Shown one piece after another: positions 9,014 to 21,547 of a DNA stretch of 64,000 bases (position 1 is its first letter; each line of letters opens with the position of its first letter). Source of the stretch: Crossaster papposus (taxonomy: Eukaryota > Echinodermata > Asteroidea > Velatida > Solasteridae); contig JBAIAA010000238.1 of NCBI GenBank assembly GCA_037893245.1, forward strand, positions 1,426,001 through 1,490,000. Reading direction: 5' to 3'. Under the pieces are notes generated by a model. The model did not search any database and had not been told where the DNA came from. It saw only the letters and a program-made list of their open reading frames with translations. The position numbers were made by a program, and so were the translations under genes.

Positions 9014-10122
9014 ATAGGTTTGGAAGCTGGAGTAATAGCTCAATCCTACATCTGCTCAAAGGAAGAAGGAGAAACTGTGTTTTCAAGGTTAATGAGCCGC
9101 CCACGCATTAATTGTCCGAAAATTGGACTTATTTTATGTCGATAGAGGGCGCGCCACACAAATAGAAGTCACCAGCAAAGCGCGGGCTCAAAGGAAACAA
9201 CACAAAATCAGACAAACGGCGCTGCCTCGCGACACTCGGGAATAGGGTGGCAATGTATATATATTCCATTGGAAATTTAGAAATTTAAATAAAATTGTCT
9301 TGTTTGGAAAGGGGTAAGAATTTTCAAAAAAAAAATCATCTGTCAACCCACCACAAATTGAAAAGAATATGACATGCTGCACGTCATGTTTCTGTAGTCC
9401 CTGAACGCGTGAGACTTCTAAGTATTTTAATAACATCGTGAAAGTATAGGCGTTTTAGCCCTTAGGTCTATGGGAATTGGTTTGTTCCGTTTCACCCAAA
9501 GGGCTCTGTGTTAATAAACCCCCGGTCACAACGGATCGTACGAAATGTTGTCGTGGTAAGGCCTGGTCACAACGAACCCACGACGCATTTGTTCCACGAC
9601 ACGACATCAAATTTGGGCAGATCGTGGGTCATCGGGGGTCGTCGCAAGACAGTCCTACGAAATTTCGAGCATCGTGGCATCGATGTACGTACATGTACGT
9701 ACGGACGGGTAATGACGCCTTGATCAAGGCTAAAAAAAAATATGCATAGAAAGTTCAAGAAATAAAAACAATCGTATTATTCTCTATTCCACACCTTGTG
9801 AAAGTCCAAGGGTGGCATCGAAATTGATTTAGAAATTACAAGTCGATTTGCAAGCGCGAGGGGGGGGGGGGGACTACATTGTACGTTTGCACTTTCACAA
9901 ACATAGCATTTAAATGTATTGTAACGCCGAGCGACACATCAGAGCCAACACACCCCGCTTGCGTACATTGACCGACTCCCACATAGGACTCTTCACCCTG
10001 GCGAAATAAGCCGTTGAGCTAACTCCGGTTGGTATTTCAAGACTATAATTTAATTCTTTTAAAGATAAGATTGCGAAATTGCGCGCGTTAAAACTGCGAA
10101 AAAAAACGAAAAAAAAAAAAAA

Positions 10123-10200
10123 GGCCAGGACGAGGACTCGAACCCAGGCGATGGAACCCCGCAAACGAGGAGCCTAACCACTCGGCCATTGGACTACCAG
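10123..10200 (-). other. Class II tRNA-like module (SINE-type head), A1 first
   Basis: On the - strand it has an A box TGGCCGAGTGGTTAGG and a B box GGTTCGAGTCC, the internal promoter pattern of Ser/Leu tRNAs, followed by a long T run (A run on the + strand at 10107-10122). The 5' seven bases do not pair with the 3' acceptor strand, so it is a tRNA-derived module rather than a functional tRNA gene. Confidence 0.72.
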
Positions 10201-10650
10201 TCGACATTGTTTCAAATCGATGTGACTTATGTTTGAAAACTGGAGTATTAGCTCCAGTATAGAATGACGAAAAAAAACGTTATGTGGTGTTGACCAAGCA
10301 TTCAGGGGTTCGGACCCATGACTTTACTCATTGAACGTCCCCCATATAGGACTCTTTTGGGTTCTAGGATTCCCGGCCCACTACACATCCTTCCCTGTCC
10401 ATGTTCATGTAACCCGTAGGCCACGCAACCGTACAGGGAGGACTTGACGGAGCGAGGCCCTAGCTCTTGCCGCCTATGCAAGCAAACGAGCTCCGTCCAT
10501 ATACTAAGGTGCGCACCTGAACTCCGCGGACAGTACCAGCCTGACGAATTAAGCCGCTGAGCTAACTCCGGTTGGTGATTGAAGACGATCAAATAATTCT
10601 TTTATAGATAAGATTGCGAAATCGCGCGCGTTAAAACTGAGGAAAAAATG

Positions 10651-10733
10651 ACGTCGGGCAGAACGGGGACTCGAACCCAGGCGACGGAACCCCGCAGACG
10701 AGGAGCCTAACCACTCGGCCATTCGACTACCAG
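10651..10733 (-). other. Class II tRNA-like module, A1 second
   Basis: It has the same A and B boxes as the module 530 bp away but a different 3' tail (CCCGTTCTGCCCGACGTC), followed by TTTTTTCC. Between the pair, a third A-box-like GTTAGCTCAGCGG occurs on the - strand at ~10560. Confidence 0.7.
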
Positions 10734-10763
10734 TCAACACTGTTTGAAATCGATGTGACTTAA

Positions 10764-12112
10764 TAGGTTTGGAAGCTGGAGTAATAGCTATATCCTACAT
10801 CTGCTCAAAGGAAGAAGGAGAAACTGTGTTTTCAAGATTAATGAGCCGCCCACGCATTATTTGTCCGAAAATTGGACTTATTTTATGTCGATAGAGGGCG
10901 CGCCACACAAATAGAAGTCACCAGCAAAGCGCGGGCTCAAAGGAAAATCAGACAAACGGCGCTGCCTCGCGACACTCGGGAGTAGGGTGGCAATGTATAT
11001 ATATTCCATTGGAAATTTAGAAATTTAAATAAAATTGTCTTGTTTGGAAAGGGGTAAGAATTTTCAAAAAAAAAATCATCTGTCAACCCACCACAAATTG
11101 AAAAGAATATCCAATCCATCCAATCCAAAAGATATTTGATATAGCGCCTTTTCCTTGCAGTTACAAAGCGCTGCACACACGCTCCACAATGTTTGGGCCA
11201 CTTAAAACAAAAGTTAGACACTTCTCAGAGATCAGTAAAGTATATGTAGGCTGGTAATAAGTAATTTCTAGCAGAATAGATGTGACTTGAGTAGTTTCTT
11301 GAACTGGTCAACAGATGAGGCCGTCTGCACAGCAGTAGGTAGTTGGTTCCACAGTTTTGCAGCAACCGATGGAAAAGACAATTCACCAGCACGTTTCTTA
11401 GAGAGACGCTGAGTGAGCCAGATGGATGATGATGAGCGGGTATGTCGGACTTGAGGACGACGAACCAAGCAGTCAGCTATGTACGGGGGACATCGGTGGT
11501 TGAGAGACTTGTAGACCAGTAGTAGGATCTTAAAAGCTATTCTCTGTCGTACAGGCAGCCAATGGAGTTCAAGTCGAAGAGGTTGTATGTGAGTCCGAAG
11601 AGGAGCAGCGAAGACAAGCCTTGCTGCTGAGTTTTGGAGTCTCTGAAGGCGATCAAGGTCACTCTGGCTGAGAACACTGAAGAGACTGTTGCAGTAGTCT
11701 AGTCTGGAAAGGACAAGAGCCCTTGCCGCAGATTGGCATGTTGACTTACCAATAAACCGCCTCACCCTCCACAGGTTACGTAGGTGGTACTTGATGCTTC
11801 TGCTGAGAAGGTTGACATGAAGACTTAAACATGCTGCACGTCATGTTTCTGTAGTCACTGAACACGTGAGACTTCTAAGTATTTTAATAACATCGTGAAA
11901 GTATAGGCGTTTTAGCCCTTAGGTCTATGGGAATTGGTTTGCTCCGTTTCACCCAAAGGGCTCTGTGTAAATAAATCCCGGTCACAACGGATCGTACGAA
12001 ATCATCGTGGTAAGGCCTGGTCACAACGAACCCACGACGCATTTGTTCCATCCACGACACGACATTAAATTTGGGCAGATCAGGGGTCATCGGGGGTCGT
12101 CGCAAGACAGTC
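10764..12112. repeat. Array monomer B1, truncated and carrying a LINE fragment
   Basis: Type B by GGAAAATCAG (~10942) and GAAATCATCGTGG (~11999). The homology stops at 12112, so both tRNA-like modules are missing. A LINE 3' fragment is inserted at 11111-11828, with loss of about two bases of target. Confidence 0.85.
11111..11828 (-). mobile_element. 5'-truncated LINE fragment (CR1/Jockey-like) in monomer B1
   Basis: On the - strand, 11765-11268 encodes 165 residues typical of the end of a CR1/L2/Jockey-group reverse transcriptase: ALVLSRLDYCNSLF, LQRLQNSAARLV, LHWLPVRQRIAFKILLL and LWNQLP. The element ends on the low-coordinate side in a short GGATT-type tail (11111-11130). Endonuclease and the catalytic RT core are absent, so it is dead on arrival. 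Confidence 0.88.
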
Positions 12113-12720
12113 CTGACATGACGCGCGTAAAGTTGTTTGCGTCTGTTCTACTTGCACGCGCGTTGCATTTAGAGTACACTTTCAAAATTAAATCTTTCTA
12201 TTTTTATTATGTTCTACAACACGCACATGATTTCCAGTATATTGCTCTTTCATTTTATCACCACTGTAGGCCATATAATAGTTCAGTTGGAGACAGAGAC
12301 AGAGTGAATTCAAATGGTCGTATTGAATTTCTAAAATGACATGAAACACTCACAGGGCCTATAACCAAGAAAGAACTAAATTGAACCTCACAACAAAAAT
12401 TATATTTGTATTTTAAATGCAAAACAAATTTATTACGAAAAAAAACGTATATCACATTATATCACATTTTTATATATCAGAAAATGAATGTGAATAAGTA
12501 TAACTTCCGATACACAATCATGAGTCGAGTCAAAAAGAAATTATTACTGAAAATAGTTTGGAAACTTGAAAGTGCATCTATCGTTGGTTCACATAAAACA
12601 AAATGACACCATTTAAAAACCCAATTTCAAATTACTTTCAAACTGTGGACAGCTGCAAAAAAAAGTACGGTGGTACAGTATATATAACGCAGTACGTACG
12701 ATCTAGCGAACCGCGCCGTT
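12113..12720. repeat. Array-flank segment, first copy
   Basis: It matches 24647-24759 joined to ~25128-25612, with the intervening ~370 bp absent here. Matching landmarks include TGACATGACGCGCGTAAAG and GGTGGTACAGTATA. It ends abruptly at GAACCGCGCCG, where gypsy 3' sequence begins. No gene is seen. Confidence 0.85.
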
Positions 12721-13049
12721 CGTCTTGTTTGGGGGCAAACAAGGTCTTCGTGGGGGGCTGTGTAGCGCCCGTGCCCCTAGACGGTGGAAGGCGCTGGAGC
12801 GATTCCACGTTGGTGGGATCGCCCTGGTGGCCCCTGCTGGTGCGCTCCGGAAACCCGTCCTTGGATCGCGCATACGCCAAACCGGTTCTAACCAGTTCTT
12901 GAGATCGCGTGAGTGTGTGTACTCCAGGTCGGTGTTTGCAGTCATGAATCGACAATAAAACAGCAGGTATTTTACCGGAAACCGAGGAACACTGGTGTCA
13001 GGATCTCTTCTTGTGTGTTGCGTCGACCCCAGGGCGAATTCACGTTACA
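12721..13049 (+). mobile_element. Gypsy 3' remnant with LTR at the same target site
   Basis: About 40 bp of gypsy interior including the G-rich tract (12721-12760), then a complete 289-bp LTR (12761-13049) ending at ATAGGTTTGG exactly as the full element does. By eye it differs from the 8725-9013 LTR at about three positions. The identical junction shows a duplication of an inserted element, not a second insertion. Confidence 0.9.
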
Positions 13050-14153
13050 ATAGGTTTGGAAGCTGGAGTAATAGCTCAATCCTACATCTGCTCAAAGGAA
13101 GAAGGAGCAACTGTGTTTTCAAGGTTAATGAGCCGCCCACGCATTAATTGTCCGAAAATTGGACTTATTTTATGTCGATAGAGGGCGCGCCACACAAATA
13201 GAAGTCACCAGCAAAGCGCGGGCTCAAAGGAAACAACACAAAATCAGACAAACGGCGCTGCCTCGCGACACTCGGGAGTAGGGTGGCAATGTACATATAT
13301 TCCATTGGAAATTTAGAAATTTAAATAAAATTGTCTTGTTTGGAAAGGGGTAAGAATTTTCAAAAAAAAAATCATCTGTCAACCCACCACAAATTGAAAA
13401 GAATATGACATGCTGCACGTCATGTTTCTGTAGTCCCTGAACACGTGAGACTTCTAAGTATTTTAATAACATCGTGAAAGTATAGGCGTTTTAGCCCTTA
13501 GGTCTATAGGAATTGGTTTGCTCCGTTTCACCCAAAGGGCTCTGTGTTACTAAACCCCCGGTCACAACGGATCGTACGAAATGTTGTCGTGGTAAGGCCT
13601 GGTCACAACGAACCCACGACGCATTTGTTCCACGACACGACATCAAATTTAGGCAGATCGTGGGTCATCGGGGGTCGTCGCAAGACAGTCCTACGAAATT
13701 TCGAGCATCGTGGCATCGATGTACGTACATGTACGTACGGACGGGTAATGACGCCTTGATCAAGGCTAAAAAAAACTATGCATAGAAAGTTCAAGAAATA
13801 AAAAAAATCGTATTATTCTCTATTCCACACCTTGTGAAAGTCCAAGGGTGGCATCGAAATTGATTTAGAAATTACAAGTCGATTTGCAAGCGCGAGGGGG
13901 GGGGACTACATTGTACGTTTGCACTTTCACAAACATAGCATTTAAATGTATTGTAACGCCGAGCGACACATCAGAGCCAACACACCCCGCTTGCGTACAT
14001 TGACCGACTCCCACATAGGACTCTTCACCCTGGCGAAATAAGCCGTTGAGCTAACTCCGGTTGGTATTTGAAGACTATAATTTAATTCTTTTAAAGATAA
14101 GATTGCGAAATTGCGCGCGTTAAAACTGCGAAAAAAAACGAAAAAAAAAAATC

Positions 14154-14231
14154 GGCCAGGACGAGGACTCGAACCCAGGCGACGGAACCCCGCAAACGAG
14201 GAGCCTAACCACTCGGCCATTGGACTACCAA
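14154..14231 (-). other. Class II tRNA-like module, A2 first
   Basis: Same A and B boxes and trailing T run as the A1 first module. Confidence 0.7.
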
Positions 14232-14548
14232 TCGACATTGTTTCAAATCGATGTGACTTATGTTTGAAAACTGGAGTATTAGCTCCAGTATAGAATGACG
14301 AAAAAAAAGTTATGTGGTGTTGACCAAGCATTCAGGGGTTCGGACCTATGACTTTACTCATTGAACGTCCCCCATATAGGACTCTTTTGGGTTCTAGGAT
14401 TCCCGGCCCACTACACATCCTTCCCTGTCCATGTTCATGTAACCCGTAGGCCACGCAACCGTACAGGGAGGACTTGACGGAGCGAGGCCCTAGCTCTTGC
14501 CGCCTATGCAAGCAAACGAGCTCCGTCCCTATACTAAGGTGCGCACCT

Positions 14549-14987
14549 GGGGTGCGTTCCACTTACCCGAACTGTTTGCGCGAACGTTCGCCAACGTTTT
14601 GAGTTTGCGTTGGTTAAAGTGGAACGATATTTTAAAAACTACGTTTTCAAAATGGCGGCGCCTAGTGACAGTGACATCGTTTGGTTGGCTGCTTTTTGTC
14701 CAATTCATTATTTTTCTTTGAAAGATCCCTGTAACTGCTCAAAACAATTCACCAATTATAACGAAAAGTATGAAACGTAAATTAAAACCGTGACAAGAAC
14801 ACTGTCGTCTGCTAACCTCTTCGCCATCTTTAAAATACGTCACTGGCCAACAGCGAACAGCTCGGAATGTCGTTCGCCGTTTTCGCTAACGTTCGCCAAC
14901 ATAATTGACGCACATTGCGTTCCACTCACGCGAACAACGCTAACGTTGGCCAACGTTGGCAACGTTCGCGTAAGTGGAACGCACCCC
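14549..14987 (+). mobile_element. M7 short TIR element, copy 2
   Basis: Ends GGGGTGCGTTCC and GGAACGCACCCC. The empty site GCGCACCTGAACTCCGCGG is visible in the other monomers (10512, 16722, 18468). A 42-codon frame runs 14652-14780. Confidence 0.92.
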
Positions 14988-15120
14988 CGAACTCCGCGGA
15001 CAGTACCAGCCTGACGAATTAAGCCGCTGAGCTAACTCCGGTTGGTGATTGAAGACGATCAAATAATTCTTTTATAGATAAGATTGCGAAATCGCGCGCG
15101 TTAAAACTGAGGAAAAAATG

Positions 15121-15203
15121 ACGTCGGGCAGAACGGGGACTCGAACCCAGGCGACGGAACCCCGCAGACGAGGAGCCTAACCACTCGGCCATTCGACTAC
15201 CAG
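15121..15203 (-). other. Class II tRNA-like module, A2 second
   Basis: A and B boxes as in the A1 second module. Confidence 0.7.
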
Positions 15204-16333
15204 TCAACACTGTTTGAAATCGATGTGACTTAATAGGTTTGGAAGCTGGAGTAATAGCTATATCCTACATCTGCTCAAAGGAAGAAGGAGAAACTGTGTT
15301 TTCAAGGTTAATGAGCCGCCCACGCATTAATTGTCCGAAAATTGGACTTATTTTATGTCGATAGAGGGCGCGCCACACAAATAGAAGTCATCAGCAAAGC
15401 GCGGGCTCAAAGGAAAATCAGACAAACGGCGCTGCCTCGCGACACTCGGGAGTAGGGTGGCAATGTATATATATTCCATTGGAAATTTAGAAATTTAAAT
15501 AAAATTGTCTTGTTTGGAAAGGGGTAAGAATTTTCAACAAAAAAAATCATCTGTCAACCCACCACAAATTGAAAAGAATATGACATGCTGCACGTCATGT
15601 TTCTGTAGTCACTGAACACGTGAGACTTCTAAGTATTTTAATAACATCGTGAAAGTATAGGCGTTTTAGCCCTTAGGTCTATGGGAATTGGTTTGCTCCG
15701 TTTCACCCAAAGGGCTCTGTGTAAATAAATCCCGGTCACAACGGATCGTACGAAATCATCGTGGTAAGGCCTGGTCACAACGAACCCACGACGCATTTGT
15801 TCCATCCACGACACGACATTAAATTTGGGCAGATCAGGGGTCATCGGGGGTCGTCGCAAGACAGTCCTACGAAATTTCGAGCATCGTGGCATCGATGTAC
15901 GTACATGTACGTACGGACAGGTAGTGACGCCTTGATGAAGGCTAAAGAAAACTATGCATAGAAAGTTCAAGAAATTTAAAAATCGTATTATTCTCTATTC
16001 CACATCTTGTGAAAGTCCAAGGGTGGCATCGAAATGGATTTAGAAATTACAAGTCGAGTTGCAAGCGCTGGTGGTGGGGGGGACTACATTGTACGTTTTC
16101 ACTTTCACAAACACAACATTTAAATGTATTGTAACGCCGAGCGACACATCAGAGCCAACACACCCCGCTTGCGTACATTGACCGACTCCCACATAGGACT
16201 CTTCACCCTGGCGAAATAAGCCGTTGAGCTAACTCCGGTTGGTATTTGAAGACTATAATTTAATACTTTTAAAGATAAGATTGCGAAATTGCGCGCGTTA
16301 AAACTGCGAAAAAAAACGAAAAAAAAAAAAATC

Positions 16334-16411
16334 GGCCAGGACGAGGACTCGAACCCAGGCGATGCAACCCCGCAAACGAGGAGCCTAACCACTCGGCCAT
16401 TGGACTACCCG
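16334..16411 (-). other. Class II tRNA-like module, B2 first
   Basis: A and B boxes intact; preceded on the + strand by an A run. Confidence 0.7.
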
Positions 16412-16860
16412 TCGACATTGTTTCAAATCGATGTGACTTATGTTTGAAAACTGGAGTATTAGCTCCAGTATAGAATGACGAAAAAAAAGTTATGTGGTGT
16501 TGACCAAGCATTCAGGGGTTCGGACCCATGACTTTACTCATTGAACGTCCCCCATATAGGACTCTTTTGGGTTCTAGGATTCCCGGCCCACTACACATCC
16601 TTCCCTGTCCATGTTCATGTAACCCGTAGGCCACGCAACCGTACAGGGAGGACTTGACGGAGCGAGGCCCTAGCTCTTGCCGCCTATGCAAGCAAACGAG
16701 CTCCGTCCCTATACTAAGGTGCGCACCTGAACTCCGCGGACAGTACCAGCCTGACGAATTAAGCCGCTGAGCTAACTCCGGTTGGTGATTGGAGACGATC
16801 AAATAATTCTTTTATAGATAAGATTGCGAAATCGCGCGCGTTAAAACTGAGGAAAAAATG

Positions 16861-16943
16861 ACGTCGGGCAGAACGGGGACTCGAACCCAGGCGACGGAAC
16901 CCCGCAGACGAGGAGCCTAACCACTCGACCATTCGACTACCAG
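16861..16943 (-). other. Class II tRNA-like module, B2 second
   Basis: The B box is intact. The A box carries a base change (GTCGAGTGG instead of GCCGAGTGG). Confidence 0.68.
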
Positions 16944-18078
16944 TCAACACTGTTTGAAATCGATGTGACTTAATAGGTTTGGAAGCTGGAGTAATAGCTC
17001 TATCCTACATCTGCTCAAAGGAAGAAGGAGAAACTGTGTTTTCAAGGTTAATGAGCCGCCCACGCATTAATTGTCCGAAAATTGGACTTATTTTATGTCG
17101 ATAGAGGGCGCGCCACACAAATAGAAGTCACCAGCAAAGCGCGGGCTCAAAGGAAACAACACAAAATCAGACAAACGGCGCTGCCTCGCGACACTCGGGA
17201 GTAGGGTGGCAATGTATATATATTCCATTGAAAATTTAGAAATTTAAATAAAATTGTCTTGTTTGGAAAGGGGTAAGAATTTTCAACAAAAATAATCATC
17301 TGTCAACCCACCACAAATTGAAAAGAATATGACATGCTGCACGTCATGTTTCTGTAGTCCCTGAACACGTGAGACTTCTAAGTATTTTAATAACATCGTG
17401 AAAGTATAGGCGTTTTAGCCCTTAGGTCTATGGGAATTGGTTTGCTCCGTTTCACCCAAAGGGCTCTGTGTTAATAAACCCCCGGTCACAACGGATCGTA
17501 CGAAATGTTGTCGTGGTAAGGCCTGGTCACAACGAACCCACGACGCATTTGTTCCACGACACGACATCAAATTTGGGCAGATCGTGGGTCATCGGGGGTC
17601 GTCGCAAGACAGTTCTACGAAATTTCGAGCATCGTGGCATCGATGTACGTACATGTACGTACGGACGGGTAACGACGCCTTGATCAAGGCTAAAAAAAAA
17701 TTGTGCATAGAAAGTTCAAGAAATAAAAAAATCGTATTATTCTCTATTCCACACCTTGTGAAAGTCCAAGGGTGGCATCGAAATTGATTTAGAAATTACA
17801 AGTCCATTTGCAAGCGCGAGGGGGTGGGGGACTACATTGTACGTTTGCACTTTCACAAACATAGCATTTAAATGTATTGTAACGCCGAGCGACACATCAG
17901 AGCCAAAACACCCCACTTGCGTACATTGACCGACTCCCACATAGGACTCTTCACCCTGGCGAAATAAGCCGTTGAGCTAACTCCGGTTGGTATTTGAAGA
18001 CTATAATTTAATTCTTTTAAAGATAAGATTGCGAAATTGCGCGAGTTAAAACTGCGAAAAAAAACGGAAAAAAAACAT

Positions 18079-18156
18079 CGGCCAGGACGAGGACTCGAAC
18101 CCAGGCGATGGAACCCCGCAAACGAGGAGCCTAACCACTCGGCCATTGGACTACCA
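18079..18156 (-). other. Class II tRNA-like module, A3 first
   Basis: A and B boxes intact. Confidence 0.7.
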
Positions 18157-18585
18157 GTCGACATTGTTTCAAATCGATGTGACTTATGTTTAAAAAACTG
18201 GAGTATTAGCTCCAGTATAGAATGACGAAAAAAAAAGTTATGTGGTGTTGACCAAGCATTCAGGGGTTCGGACCCATGACTTTACTCATTGAACGTCCCC
18301 CATATAGGACTCTTTTGGGTTCTAGGATTCCCGGCCCACTACACATCCTTCCCTGTCCATGTTCATGTAACCCGTAGGCCACGCAACCGTACAGGGAGGA
18401 CTTGACGGAGCGAGGCCCTAGCTCTTGCCGCCTATGCAAGCAAACGAGCTCCGTCCCTATACTAAGGTGCGCACCTGAACTCCGCGGACAGTACCAGCCT
18501 GACGAATTGGTGATTGGAGACGATCAAATAATTCTTTGATAGATAAGATTGCGAAATCGCGCGCGTTAAAACTGAGGAAAAAATG

Positions 18586-18666
18586 ACGTCGGGCAGAACG
18601 GGGACTCGAACCCAGGCGACGGAACCCCGCAGACGAGGAGCCTAACCACTCGGCCATTCGACGACC
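18586..18666 (-). other. Class II tRNA-like module, A3 second
   Basis: A and B boxes intact. Confidence 0.7.
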
Positions 18667-18747
18667 AGTCAACACTGTTTGAAATCGATGTGACTTAATA
18701 GGTTTGGAAGCTGGAGTAATAGCTATATCCTACATCTGCTCAAAGGA

Positions 18748-18969
18748 AATGTATTTTCTCATAGGAGTCGGACGGAGTGAAGAATACAATAGAAAGGAAT
18801 GCGTTGCTCGCATGTGTGCTGTGCGTTCAAGCATGTATAGAGCCAACGTAGAAGACGTGTGTGAGATCACTTACCGATTTGACGCACTAGCACACGGACG
18901 TGCAAACATAACGGCCACCTTTGCCGCCATATTTACAGCTACTGCAGCGTGTTACGTTCAGCCAAGTTT
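18748..18969 (+). repeat. Split direct repeat A1
   Basis: 222 bp, from AATGTATTTTCTCATAGG to CAGCCAAGTTT, matching 22919-23140 essentially base for base. Confidence 0.93.
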
Positions 18970-18979
18970 GCATTACATC

Positions 18980-19761
18980 ATGTCGGTCGGTGATTATCCA
19001 GAGCAAGCAAACCCTCCATGTCCTTTGCTTACCAAAGAAGTCGTCAGTCAAACCATAAAAGAGGCGTTAGGCGATTTTAAACACTACTTTGATGATTCAC
19101 TGGATTCACTCCGGCGAGAGAACGAGCGTACGCTGGCTACAACATCCCAGGAAGTACAACAGCTCAAACGGGCCTCTGACGTGTCCTTTCGCTTCAAGGG
19201 GAACAAGACCCAATACGACGTTAATTCGTCGGTTTTAGAGAAATTGGAGAAAGCTGATACTTGCCTAATGAAAGTCAATGCAGCAGCAGCCAAGCCACTG
19301 GTAAAAGAAGCCATCGTCGAGCTCAAGAAACGCAATAAGCTTATCCGTCTAGCAGACAAATCCGACGCCGGGTGGAAAGCTGTTGACGAATACGTCAGTG
19401 ACGAATTAGCCAGCGATTCAGAAGATGAAAAGCGTATTCGCAAGGCCCAAGCTCGTGCCTCTTCCAAAAAAGACAGGAAAAGCTTCAGCAGAACCAAGCT
19501 ACCAAGAGAGTTCGCGGTGCCTCCACGAGCCAAGCGTCTCCAGCTAATGCGGATTCTGGGACTGGTCTTTTTCGTGGCAATTTCTCAGGGAATAGATACC
19601 CGGCTGGGCATCAGGGCTGGCAGTACACACCTCAGCCATGGGTTAGAAGTATCAAATCGACGGATCTTTGCTTCGCATGCGGTAGAGCAGGGCACTGGCG
19701 TAAGGATTGCCCCGCACCCAAAGCCCCCTCCAGTACCGGAAAACCAGTTGGTTCCCACTAA
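18980..19761 (+). pseudogene. Ngaro-like gag with CCHC knuckle, frameshifted
   Basis: The frame starts at ATG 18980 and encodes a charged, coiled-coil-like Gag (acidic DELASDSEDEKRIRKAQ region). At about 19535-19550 the sensible frame moves by -1 and leads to the zinc knuckle CFACGRAGHWRKDC (~19669-19710) and a TAA at 19759-19761. Without the shift, translation reads on into the RT region. This may be a disabling mutation or a programmed shift. Confidence 0.75.
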
Positions 19762-20323
19762 AGAGTCGCTCTTTGGTGTACCATCGGGAGGCAGTGAAAC
19801 CGTGACAGAGGACATCGAGTTTATCCATCAAGAAGGGTACGAGCTTAGCTTGACAAGTGATTATTTCGAGTATGAACAAGGACTAGCACAACCGCTTGTC
19901 AAAGGTAGACTCAAGTCGGCAATTGCCTTCTGGAGAAGTATCAAAGAAAGTCATTTTGCTTTGAGTGTCATTGAGCAAGGGTATAAGCTTCCATTACTGA
20001 ATACTCCACCTGCGCTTGTGATGCATAATAATAGATCAGCATTTGACAATGCCGATTTTGTCAGGAAAGCCATATGTGATCTTTTAGCAAAGAATCTAAT
20101 ATTCCAGTGTATTGTACGACCCGATATTGTTAATCCCTTGTCAGTATCCATTAACAATTCTGGGAAGAAAAGATTGATTTTAGATCTCAGATATGTTAAC
20201 CGTTTTCTCTGGAAGGAGAAAGTAAAGTTTGAGGATTGGAACGAAATGACGACGGCTGGGGAAGACAGAGCAGTGCTGACCTGTGCGCCAAGGATGCGCA
20301 AGCTGTCAAAGACGACCTTTTAG
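19750..20323 (+). pseudogene. Ngaro/DIRS-like reverse transcriptase, N-terminal part only
   Basis: Contains motifs of the YR-retrotransposon RT N-terminus: GRLKSAIAFW, VIEQGYKLPL, HNNRSAFDNADFV and KKRLILDLRYVN. Soon after KVKFEDW (~20240) the sequence jumps to the post-catalytic segment (AKDAQAVKDDLLAAGFIP, a different frame, ~20288-20340). The palm with the catalytic aspartates is therefore missing, a deletion of several hundred bases relative to the family. Confidence 0.82.
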
Positions 20324-20529
20324 CTGCAGGTTTTATACCCAACATTGAAAAATCGAAGTGGTTTCACTTGGCCCCGTGTTTGGGTGCATAACACAGCTTA
20401 AAACAAGATACTTGCATTATGAGATTATTAAGAAAGTCCACTGGGACAAACTGTACAACGTTGATAGTGGTCACAAGCTCATAAGAGATCTTCTTTTGGA
20501 GGTCACATTGTATACAGTTAAATAACAGA

Positions 20530-21378
20530 TATGTTGGTGAATATTTTGTTCCACAGGTACTGGTATATACAGATGCTTCAAGCACTGGCTTTGGAGCATG
20601 GACTGCGGAATGTGGGGGTCTAGAACTACAGACTAACTGGAACACAGAACAGAGAGGTAAAAGCTCCACTTGGAGAGAGCTGCAAGCAGTAAGTGTAGCC
20701 TTGCGAGCTTTTGCTTCCAAGATCGGAAGAAAAACTGTAAAGTTTTTTACAGACAATAAAGGTGTTTCGATTGTTAAGAAGGGCAGCATGATGTCCGAGT
20801 TACAAACACTGAGTTTGGATATTTTTGAAACCTGTCGGCAGCATTGCATAAGATTTCAAATACAGTGGTTACCAAGACTTGAAAATCAGAGAGCAGACGC
20901 CTTAAGTCGAGAAATTGATTTTGACGACTGGGGAGTTTCCATGACATTTTTTAAGTTCATAGATGGGATATGGGGTCCACATCATGTGGATCGCTTTGCG
21001 GATGAGCTAAACGCTAAATTGCCAGTGTTTAATTCCAAATACTGCTGTCCCAATACCGATCAGGTTGATGCCTTTTCCTGCGACTGGTCAGGAGTCAACA
21101 ATTGGCTGGTGCCACCCATTTCCCAAATAGGAGACGTTTTAAGGCATCTCAAAGCTTGTAAAGCGCAAGGAACCTTGGTGGTTCCGGCTTGGTCTTCTGC
21201 GCCATTTTGGCCATTACTGTTCTCCGAGCACAGTTCATTTAGCACACTGGTGGTGAAGGTTATAACATTTGCTAATCCTGACGGGATATTTGTACAAGGC
21301 AGAAATCTAAATTCAATTTTTGGCACGCCAAGATTCAAAAGTGAAGTTTTATGTCTTCGTATATCGGCATTACCATAG
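20530..21378 (+). pseudogene. Ngaro/DIRS-like RNase H domain
   Basis: The open frame contains VLVYTDASSTGFGAW (first RNase H Asp), WRELQAVSVAL (Glu), FFTDNKGV (Asp) and NQRADALSR (Asp), so the RNase H catalytic set is present. The C-terminal segment with DAFSCDWSG and WPLLF is typical of DIRS-like Pol. It is detached from the RT by the upstream deletion. Confidence 0.85.
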
Positions 21379-21547
21379 TCTTTCCCACTGGGGTTGAGAA
21401 ATTGTCGCTAGCTATATAGTTGCATAATGGCTGGTATTATGACGGATGATCTATTTTGGCCGAGTCTATGCCGCATGGCACACGGAACTGACGGCCGCAG
21501 GGCATATGTCAGACATGGCGACTGAATAAAGTGTTTACAGATCCCGA

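Larger units (their letters stand above)
9014..10763. repeat. Array monomer A1
   Basis: A complete type A monomer (diagnostic CAACACAAAATCAG at ~9200 and GAAATGTTGTCG at ~9541). It carries tRNA-like modules at 10123-10200 and 10651-10733 and a palindromic ACGTACATGTACGTAC at ~9685. It directly follows the gypsy 3' LTR. Confidence 0.88.
13050..15232. repeat. Array monomer A2, with an M7 insertion
   Basis: Type A by CAACACAAAATCAG (~13236) and GAAATGTTGTCG (~13578). Removing the M7 element (14549-14987) gives about 1744 bp, the normal monomer length. Confidence 0.88.
15233..16971. repeat. Array monomer B2
   Basis: A complete type B monomer of 1739 bp (GGAAAATCAG at ~15412, GAAATCATCGTGG at ~15753), the best reference copy for type B. 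Confidence 0.9.
16972..18697. repeat. Array monomer A3
   Basis: A complete type A monomer of 1726 bp with no gypsy LTR at its start. A ~20-bp deletion near 18508 removes the GTTAGCTCAGCGG box found in the other monomers. Confidence 0.9.

Noticed and set aside
12761..13049. Independent solo LTR insertion
   Set aside because: It shares the exact ATAG junction and ~40 bp of preceding gypsy interior, and lacks its own left target duplication. Duplication fits better.
10123..18666. Functional tRNA-Ser/Leu genes
   Set aside because: A and B boxes are good, but the 7-bp acceptor strands do not pair and the anticodon arm does not form a 7-base loop.
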